Shown here: positions 56,615 through 64,000 of the stretch, piece after piece
Layout of the letters: the number at the start of each line of letters is the position of its first letter
How positions within the stretch are numbered: position 1 is the stretch's first letter
Source: Elymus sibiricus
Lineage: Eukaryota > Streptophyta > Magnoliopsida > Poales > Poaceae
DNA length: 64,000 nt
Direction: 5' to 3'
Assembly: GCA_039707655.1 (NCBI GenBank)
Contig: CM077676.1
Location: 376,406,114 to 376,470,113, forward strand
Made by a program: the position numbers and the translations under genes
Notes under the pieces: generated by a model
What the model was told of the DNA's origin: nothing
The model's database searches: none
The model's input: only the letters and a program-made list of their open reading frames with translations

Positions 56615-57985
56615 ATCGTCCACCGCACGCCCCCGGACGCGCGCGCGGCCATCGAGAGAGCGCGCGACCGCCAGGACCGCGTCCTCCATGACGTCGCCAT
56701 GGCTGGGCGCTAGAACCGCGCAGCCCTTAACGGCGGAGCCGTCACCAATGGGGGCCACCTGGACCTCGCCCCCGAGCTACATCGCGTGGTGTGGCCCGAC
56801 AAGTTCAAGCCAGAGCTCCCTCAGTGCTACGATGGCACCGCGAACCCCACGGAGTTCCTCCTGCTCTACACCATCAGCATCCAGGCCGCGAGGGGGGACG
56901 ATCGGGTCATGGCGAACTGGTTCCCCATGGCCCTCAAGGACACTGCGCGCTCGTGGCTCATGAACCTCCCCGAGGCGTCCATCTCTTCGTGGGAGGACCT
57001 GTGCAAGCAGTTCGTCGCCAACTTCAAGGGCACGAGCGACCGCGCCCTCACGATCAATGACCTGCGGAACGTGCGTCAGCGCCCTGGCGAGCCCCTTCGT
57101 AAGTTCATCCAGCGCTTCAGCCAGGTGGGCCACAAGATCCCGAAGGCCTCCGATGCCGCGATCGTCTCCGCCTTCACCAGTGGCATCACGGATGTGAAGA
57201 TGCGCGAGAACCTCTCAGTCAGGGACGAGCTAGACTCCGCGGCAGAGCTGTTCGTCCTCGCCGACTGCTGCGCCAAGGCCGAAGAGGGATGCCTCTTCCT
57301 CCACAATGACGCTGACGCTGAGCCCGATGCGGCGAAGCCCAAGGCCAAGGACACCAAGCGCAAGGGCCCAGCCGTGCTCGCAGCGGAGCCGGACTGCAAG
57401 TGCGGCCGCGACGGCGGCGAGGCCAAGAAGGACGGCCGCCCTTTCTGCGCCTACCACAACATGAACTCCCACAACACAGAAGACTGCCACGAGCTCAAGC
57501 TGCTTCGTGAGGGCCGCACTGAGCACCGCAAGGAGCACGGCAAGGGCCGCGGTAGCGGTAGCGGAGGTGGCTGCTGGGGCGACAACCACAACAACGGCAC
57601 TGGTGACAACAACCGTCAGGGCTGGCAGAACCAGCCGCAGCAGGCTGACCCTCAAGCCAACGCCGCCCCAATACGCGCCAACGACTCCCCTCCCGCTGAG
57701 AACGCTGGGGGCTACCAAGAGCCCCGCAGGGTGGCCTGCATCCTCGGCGGGGACCAGGCCCCTCCATCCAACCGCCACTTCAAGCAGTTCTCTCGGGAGG
57801 TGAACGCAGCCCTACCGTCGCTCGATTCCACCGGCCGCCTCAAGTGGTCCGAGTTCCCCATCGCCTTCGATGCCAGCGACCACCCCAAGTCCACGAAGGG
57901 CGTGGGCGCCGTCCCCCTGCTGTGCACCCCCACCATCAGCAACGTCGCCGTCACCAAGACGACGGAGGCGCCGGCCTCAACATGA
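56615..57985 (+). pseudogene. gag: gag, main part, with zinc-finger-like region
   Basis: After the solo LTR and a stop near 56712, a 399-codon frame (from 56786) carries WPDKFKPELPQCYDGTANP, the LKDTARSWLMNLP capsid core and an FKGTSD block. Near 57440 is a CAYHNMNSHNTEDC zinc-finger-like motif typical of Tat-lineage gags. The frame runs out at 57983 because of a small deletion just before the protease active site. Confidence 0.75.
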
Positions 57986-58500
57986 TCTCCATTGAGACCT
58001 TCGAGACGCTCCAAGTGCCCTACGAGCGCCTGATGCCCACCAGGCCCTTCTCGGGCGTCACCGACGGCTCCACGGCCCCCCTGGGGCAGGTGCGCCTTCC
58101 CATCACCTTCGGCACCCGCAAGAACTACCGTACGGAGTTCATCGTCTTCGATGTGGCTCACATCGGCCTGCCTTACAACGCCATCTTGGGCTACCCGGCG
58201 CTCACCAAGTTCATGGCCGCGACCCACCACGCCTACGGCCTCGTCAAAATGCCCGGCTGCCACGGCACCCTCACTGTCCGCTGTGACGAGAAGGATGCGC
58301 TGCAAACCCTCGAGCACGCCTACAAAACTGCCTCTGTCGCGTACCCGGCCGATGAGGACGCGCCTGGGCTTGCCGAGGAGACGCCCGTGAAGAAGAAGCC
58401 CCTGCTCCCTCAGGAGCGGGTCGAGTCCAAGAAGGCGTCGCTGGATGGGGGCGAAGCAGGCCCCTCCTTCGCCGCTGGCGGTGGACCCTCCCCCAAATAG
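57961..58500 (+). pseudogene. Retropepsin-like protease region, shifted in frame from gag
   Basis: Read from 57961 the frame shows DGGAGLNMIS (active-site Asp), then RPFSGVTDGS, and LPYNAILGYPAL near 58165, the plant retrotransposon protease pattern. It would cut the gag-pol precursor. A few bases lost at about 57960 separate it from gag. It ends with a stop at 58498 after a Lys/Pro-rich linker. Confidence 0.75.
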
Positions 58501-58542
58501 GAAGGCGCGCTTGTCACCTTCCTCCGGGCGTGCCCTGATGCG

Positions 58543-59058
58543 TTGGCTTGGACAGCATCAGGCGCGCCCAGCCTGCCGAGGGAGGTGACCGAGCACCACT
58601 CAGCCGCGTACCGGAGCGCGCAGCCCGTCAAGCGTGAGGAATTTCGTCAAGTGCCCAAGAAGCAGGAAGTCGTCACCCAAGAGGTCAACAAGCCCCAGGA
58701 TGCTGGAATCGCCCGTGAAGCCCCCCACCCCAGGAGGATCGCCAGCCTCACCCCCATCGCCAGGCCGCGCGATAGCGTGCGCATGTGCGTCGACTTCATC
58801 GCCCTCAACCAGGCTTGCCCCGCAGGCCCCTTCCCTCCTCCGCGCATTGCCGCAGGCTTGCCCTGGCTCACGCGCATGCCGTTCGGCCTGGAGGGTGTCG
58901 CAGCCATCTTCGCGAGGCTGATGCGCATGAGCCTGGAGCCCCACATCGCAAGGACTACGGAGGTGGTTAACACTCGCCCACTGGCCAACCGCGGCCCCAC
59001 TCATGACGGAGGCGGGTGTTCCGGTACCAAACACATGGAACGCCCGCCATCACCATAA
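58543..59058 (+). pseudogene. Reverse transcriptase remnant with a large internal deletion
   Basis: VRMCVDFIALNQACP near 58775 is the start of the RT fingers. It is followed within about 30 residues by LTRMPFGLEGVAAIFARLMR near 58870, which normally lies much further on. The intervening catalytic part and everything after it, including the YVDD site, RNase H and integrase, are gone. The frame is open to 59058. Confidence 0.7.
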
Positions 59059-60120
59059 ATTCTATCCCTGCTCCACGGATACGAGCGACATGGAGCTGTA
59101 CACGCTCCGGGGCTCTCTCTACCCACGCTGCCCTCGGCACGTGAGAGCTCCTTCCCACTCTCGTGGAAGCCCCATGCTCAGCGCTGGTGGATGCCCCATG
59201 CTCCGCGCTGGCGGCTTACTTGAGGGGCCCTCGGCCGTCACACCCTCAAGCTGACCCATGTCAAACACGGCAGCATGTGTCTTTCTGTTATGTAATGAAC
59301 TTGCTTCATGCATCAGTAAAGCTTATTTCCTTCAAAACCCCGTGTGCTTGCCGCTGCAGGGCGCGCGCTCATGGTCTCGCCTGTGACTGTCACGCGAGCG
59401 GGGGCTGGGCACGGTGTCTGTGCTCGGGTCAGTCCTAGCAGCGCTGAAAAACCCAAGCGACTGAGCTCTGGCTCGCGGGCCTGCTCCCGTGCACGTCACC
59501 CCACCAGGTCCTTGGTGCTCTTGTCTCCTCGTGTAACACCCACAGGTGACCTCGTGAGCGCGCCCTGCTGCACTATTGGCAAAAACTTGGCAGTTTTCCT
59601 GGTGCAGGATACGAAGGCCTCAGCAGCCCCCCCTCGGGAGGCGCCGCGAGCAGGTCCTATGGACGGAGGGCCCCACGAGGGACTGCGCCTCACGAGCCAT
59701 GCCCTACGAAGGACTCGCCCCAAGCCGCACGCCTCAAAGGAGCTAAGTCTAAAGCACCCCTCGAGTCCTTTCCCTCTCGTTTCTCTCTCGTGGCCTCCTG
59801 ACTTCCTTGGCACGAGCCGCCTGCGCGTCAAGGGGGGGACCCTGAGCATCGCGCCTCAGGGACTCCTACTAGCCCTAAGAGCCCTACACCCTCTGGCCTT
59901 GCCGAGCGCACGCTCTGGGCACCCCAGCGACGGTGTAGCCTGCCACGGGGGCTGGGTCCCAGCGACACAGGGCACAAAGGCAATGTAAAAGGAAAAAAAG
60001 GGTCTCGAGAGGAAAACGAAAGCACGCGGATCATTAAGTACTTAACAACAAAAAGTGCCGTACAAATGTCTTCACGCCCCCTCGGGGCTGCATCCACTCT
60101 GTTACATGAAGGTGAGCGCA
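59059..60120 (+). other. Gene-free 3' region of the pol-deficient element
   Basis: GC-rich with chance frames on both strands (59344-59988 and others). No domain, primer tract or LTR edge was recognised. Confidence 0.4.
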
Positions 60121-60125
60121 GGGCC

Positions 60126-61732
60126 TCAAGCAGCGGAGCCACCATCGGCGTCGTCGACTACTGGATTGCCGTCGTCGCCGGACCCTTCCCCGACGGGCGT
60201 GAAGCGCTCCAGCAGGCTTGCCACATGGTCCTCCACCGCCCTCGCAAGCTTGCGTTGGAGCTCCTCGGGAACCGGAGATAGCACCTGGTCGAAGTTGAAG
60301 CTGCCATCAACGCGCATTAGGTTGCTGAAGATACGGGTCGACGCCTGGCGCAGGAGGTCGTGGCACTCAGCGTCGCGGATCTCATCCCACCGGGTGGAGC
60401 TCGCCTCCAGCCGCTCCACGAGCCTTGTGAAGAAGGCCAGGTACCTGGCGTCATTGGTCTCCAAGGGATCCTCCACCCTCTCGACCGAGAAAGCAGCCAC
60501 GACGCTGCGAGCGTGCCCCATGAGCTCGCGGAACATCTTGGAGCGCTGGAGCTGCTCCCCGCGCCCTCGGGCGGCCTCGTCCCGGGCCCGCTGTGCCTCG
60601 TCGCTAACCTCGACCACCTGAGCCTGGAGGTCTTCCAGCTCACGATGAGTCGTGGCGTGGAGCTCCGCCATGCTCCGCCTCTCGGCTTCCGACGCCGTGA
60701 GCTGCCGCTTGAGCTTGGCAATTTCGGCGTCGAGTTCATCGCGCCTCTTCGTGAAGCGGTCCTCCTGCTTCTTCAGGTTGTTGGAGTAAGTGTCCGCTAG
60801 GGCCTTCGCCTTCCGCGCGACCTCCTCCTGGCCCCGCTTGTCGATCTCGGCCCTGTACCTCGCAGCTCTTTCTTCAAGTGTGGTGTTGGCTTTCGTGAGG
60901 CGTTCTTGGTAGGTGGCCTCGCCGGCCGCCACGACATGGTCTAGATGCTCCAAGTGATCTCGCTCCCTCTCCTGCTCGATGGTGGTCCGCAGGACTTCGC
61001 GCTCCCGGATCTCCATGTCCATCTCCAGGACCGCCGCCATGCTCTCGCGCCGGGTGACCGCCTCCTCACGGGAGGCTAGCCGGGCCTCGCGGGCCGCGAC
61101 GCATCCCTGCTCCAGGCGGAAGTTCTCCTCCTCGGCCACGAGCTCGGCCTCTAGGGAGCTGAGGGCCAACCGGGCATGGCGGAGAGTCCCGATCCGCGAT
61201 AGGATGCTGCGGCTCACCAGGGCCAGGGTCCCGAGCGCGTCCGGCCCTTCCGTCTCCGCCCCCCGTGGCTCTGGGGGCTCGTGGGCTGCTGCGTCATCGG
61301 ATCCGCCCAGGCCTCCGCCTGAGGGGGCCTCATTCCCCTCCAGGCGTCCAGGATCCTCCTCGACCTCCGCCTCGGCTTCCGCCCCTGCCGGCCGCTCGGC
61401 CGCGCGGGTAGGACAGGGCGCGGCCGCCTCCGACTTGTGGCGCCCTAGGGATCGCTCGAGGCTTGCGGTGGCCGCCGCATCGGGGCCTACCTTCCCCTCG
61501 GGGCGGGCCCCTTCCGGAGGCACCCTTTCTCCGGCAGGAGGGAATGCCTCCTCGGGAGGCTAGGCGGATCCCGCAGACCCCTCCCCCACGAATCCGTCAT
61601 GCTTCGCGGGGATTGTTCGGGGCGCCGGTGCGCCAACCGCCCCCAACTCCCGCTGAGCCCCGGCGGGCTCTCCGGCATCCTCGTCCTGGACACCCTCCTT
61701 CTTCTTCTTCGGCGGGGAGCCCCTACTGCATA
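60126..61732 (-). pseudogene. Antisense accessory gene, second exon: long coiled-coil protein
   Basis: On the minus strand a 465-codon open frame (from 61523) follows an in-frame TAG at 61560-61562. Upstream the same frame reaches an acceptor (ATGCAG near 61726). The product has an acidic, Ala/Gly/Pro-rich start, then about 230 residues of Glu/Arg/Leu-rich heptads (for example near 60600-61150), then a helical C-terminal part with DGSFNFDQVLSPVPEELQ. This is the usual C-terminal half of plant 'putative gypsy type transposon' proteins. Function is unknown; coiled coils suggest self-assembly or binding to another protein. Confidence 0.6.
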
Positions 61733-61799
61733 ACTAGGGATCAAGCCGAGCCGTGCAAGATGAGGCGGTAGGCGTAAGGAACGCGCGAGGCAGCGGGAC
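61733..61799 (-). other. Probable intron of the antisense accessory gene
   Basis: On the minus strand AGAGATGA|GTAAGTCCC is followed by ...CTAGTTATGCAG|TAGGGGCTCC. Splicing joins GA to T and keeps the frame into the second exon. The stretch itself holds stop codons. Confidence 0.5.
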
Positions 61800-63161
61800 T
61801 TACTCATCTCTGGGAACCCATCGCCGCTTCCTTAGCTTCCCTCTAGGGCGGCTGCCGCTTCCGCCTCCTCGGGACTCTTTGGGCCCCCCTCCTGAGGCCC
61901 TGCCGTGGGGCCCGTATAGGCCCCCTCCCGAGGCTTCGGCGGGCGGAATCGCCCCGCCAGCCGCAGGGTTCTCCGCGTCAAGGGTTACCTCCATCGGGGG
62001 CGCAAGCCGCTGGGGCTCGACTTGGGGCCCCCCGGCGTCACTACTGCCGCCGCTGCCTGTTCCTGCCGTCGACAGGTGGCGAGTCGGCTCGGAAGCCGCC
62101 GCCTCGCTCCAGGCGTCGGCCGCGGCCGCCACCTTGGTGTCGCCTTCGCCTTCGGGAAGCGGCAGCACCTAGATCGGGTTGTCGCGGGGTCCCACATGAC
62201 CCGGGGGCACGAGCCCCCGCTGATCAAACAGTGGCATGCCGGCCCGCACGTCCTCCCGGTTTCCGAAGCAGTAAATTGGAGCCGCGCTTGGCGGTAGGCA
62301 CGGCGTCGCCGCGGCGAGGAGAACGTTCACCAGCCCCTCCACCACCTCCGGGGCAAGACGATTGGAGCTCAGCCTCATGGGGTCCCCCAGGCCTGAGTGG
62401 GTCCACACCAATCGAGGGCACCCCTGGAGGGGGGCAATGCGCTTGCGCACGAATTCCTTGAAGACCATGCTCACGGTGAGCCCGCCGTCTTGTAGCACTC
62501 GCATCCTCGCCATGACTGTCCCCAGCGCGGCCTCGATCAGCTCGGCGGGCCCCCACCCGGAGCTCGGCATCGCTGGCGCCTCCGGGATTTCGAGCAAGGG
62601 GCTATACTGGCGCGCATCCATGTAGACCCAGCGCTCCCTGAAGCCTTCCACCTCCTCGGGGAGCCGCATGTCGATGATGTGCGCACGCATGCCCGCGACC
62701 ATCTGGAATGACACGCATCCTGAGCACTGGTCCGCCTCGGTCAGTCGGAGGCGGAAAAATTTCCGGAGGAAGGCCACGGATGGCAGCACCCCCAGAAAGG
62801 CCTCGCAGAGGTAGGCGAAGGCGGAGAGAAGAAGGACCAAGCTCGGGTGCAGGTGCAGCGCATGAACCTGGTAGTGGCTGAGCACGGCGTTGAAGAAGTC
62901 GGAGAAGGGGGGCACCAGCCTGGCGAAGACGGAGTGGAGGAAGAATGGGAAGGTCGTATCCCCTCGCTGCGCCGTGGGGCGCGACGCCGGCCAGATCTTC
63001 ATCGCCCCGTTCCCATTGTGGGCGCTGGCCGTCATCGGCCGCACCTTGTCTAGGCCCTCCTCGTTGAGGATCACAGATTTCAGCAGCGCGGGCCTCGGCC
63101 CCGGCGGGACCGACGACCCCGGCTCGGCGGTTTTCTTCTTCCCTTTACTGCCAGGGGCCAT
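61800..63161 (-). pseudogene. Antisense accessory gene, first exon: 'putative gypsy type transposon' domain
   Basis: Start chosen at 63161 (minus strand, GCCGCCATGG context), giving MAPGSKGKKK. The region FFNAVLSHYQVHALHLHPSL near 62880, then the FLGVLPSVAFLRKFFRL block near 62790 and the RWVYMD block near 62620, is the pattern I associate with the plant Transposase_28 family (a domain of unknown activity in grass gypsy elements). One in-frame TAG at 62169-62171 interrupts it, after which the same frame continues to the splice donor near 61800. Upstream is a leader of about 150 bp without ATG in this frame. The gene is transcribed against gag. Confidence 0.65.
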
Positions 63162-63319
63162 GGCGGCGGAGAGATTGGAAGCTGGGGGAGGAGCAACGGA
63201 GAAGCTGCTTGCGCGAGACGAAGGGCAAGATGGGGACGAGGAGAAATGACGCGCCCGCGCCCCGCGCGGGCAGGCTTTATCGCCAAGACGACGGTTACCG
63301 AGGCGTCGTGGGGAGTGGG

Positions 63320-64000
63320 GGTGACTATCGGTACCAAAACCGGCAGATCTTGGGTAGGGGATCCGAACTGTGGGTCTAGGAATCAATGATTAACAGGGAG
63401 CGTAGAGACAGCGATTTACCCAGGTTCGGGCCCTCTCGAAGAGGCAAAACCCTACGTCCTGCTGGATTGTATTGATGTGATTTTATGAAGGTTACAGAGT
63501 TGATCTACCTCGAGATCGGATGGACTAAACCCTAGATGGTTATGATGGTTCTCTGTCTCTACGTACTAAACCCTCTGGCTTATATAGACACCAGAGGGAC
63601 CTAGGGTTACATATGGTTGGTTGCCATCAGGGGATAAAAATGCCGGTTACACTAATTATTCCTTGGAGGAGACGCCAAATCTTCGGAGGTTTCCTTCTGG
63701 TGCACGGGGTCGCCTACCATCCGGTCTTCTTGACGAGCAAGGATCGGCCCATTAGTCCGGCCTATTAGAGATAGGCCGGCAGCCCGAGTACCCCCTAGTC
63801 TGGGACACCCTCAGTAGCCCCCGAACTAGCCTCCAATGCCGAGGTTGACAGTCTTCGGCAGCTCCATGCTCCAAGGGTCTTCGGCTTGGGTGGCGAGTTC
63901 CTCCCACTACCTGTGCTTGATTTGACAATAGTTCGGCCACCAATAGCTCGGTTGCCGAAGAATCCTCCGATTGGTGATGCATCGTGGGGCCCGCCATACC
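63320..64000 (-). repeat. Minus-strand LTR-like sequence with promoter, cut by the window edge
   Basis: The minus strand shows a U3-like stretch, a TATA box (TCTATATAAG) at about 63578-63587, then GGGCCCGAACCTGGGTAAAT and ending near GTACCGATAGTCA. This order is typical of LTRs of Triticeae Tat-lineage elements. It lies directly upstream of the antisense accessory gene and could be its promoter. Whether it is a separate insertion cannot be decided here. Confidence 0.45.
63578..63587 (-). promoter_or_regulatory. TATA box facing the antisense accessory gene
   Basis: TCTATATAAG on the minus strand, about 420 bp upstream of the chosen ATG at 63161. Confidence 0.45.

Larger units (their letters stand above)
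53291..63319 (+). mobile_element. Pol-deficient gypsy element (Tat/RIRE2-like) with an antisense accessory gene
   Basis: 5' LTR 53291-54177, primer site 54180, gag (split by a solo LTR), protease, a heavily shortened RT, about 1 kb without genes, then a minus-strand accessory gene (60126-63161). No RNase H or integrase was found. A 3' LTR matching TGTCGGCCCAG is not in the window, so the right border is uncertain. With no pol it could move only with help from a related element. Confidence 0.65.

Noticed and set aside
59344..59988. 214-codon plus-strand frame
   Set aside because: No domain, overlaps an antisense frame of similar quality, in the GC-rich non-coding part of a defective gypsy element.

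Overview
This is a transposon-dense stretch of a grass nuclear genome, most likely wheat or a close Triticeae relative (Triticum/Aegilops). The evidence is nested LTRs of recognisably Triticeae type (Angela/WIS-like copia, WHAM/Sabrina-like Athila, Fatima-like gypsy), a Stowaway MITE, a CACTA end, LINE debris, and one intact plant gene with many short introns. Family names below are from memory of sequence style, not from a search.

Layout. 1-13785: nested retroelements. A minus-strand copia element runs off the left edge (5' LTR 344-2532). It sits in an Angela-like LTR fragment (2533-3356), which sits in a Fatima-like LTR fragment (3357-4240). Next is an Athila-type gypsy element (about 4255-13780) with degenerate gag-pol, an extra 3' ORF, and a 5' LTR whose front has been replaced by an inverted copy of an LTR end. 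13786-14951 is the right end of a CACTA transposon. 16310-23420 is the only apparently functional host gene: a 19-exon PARP2-type poly(ADP-ribose) polymerase with an intact His-Tyr-Glu triad and three SAP modules, the third made by tandem duplication of an exon plus its intron. 24183-35025 holds a Stowaway MITE, LINE fragments, a minus-strand Athila-type solo LTR carrying two younger solo LTRs, and an intron-bearing decayed copy of part of PARP2 (33459-33884).

35026-49032 is a complete chromovirus (Tekay/Del-like) gypsy element with 4.1-kb LTRs and GATGG target duplications, inserted in a minus-strand LINE. Its single gag-pol frame is broken by six stop codons, and its integrase is split by about 735 bp of plastid DNA built from six separate gene pieces (ndhJ, ndhH, psbA, trnL-UAG, clpP, psbM). 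49033-52160 is the rest of the LINE, carrying a second LINE with an 18-bp target duplication. 52269-53290 is a two-copy 511-bp tandem repeat. 53291 to about 63320 is a pol-deficient gypsy element whose gag is interrupted by an Angela-like solo LTR (GCCAG duplications). Its 3' half carries a minus-strand accessory gene of the plant 'putative gypsy type transposon' kind. The right edge is minus-strand LTR-like promoter sequence.

Only PARP2 looks like a working host gene. Everything else is mobile DNA, its remains, or fragments captured by or inserted into it. Coordinates of splice sites, LTR ends and target duplications were read by eye.
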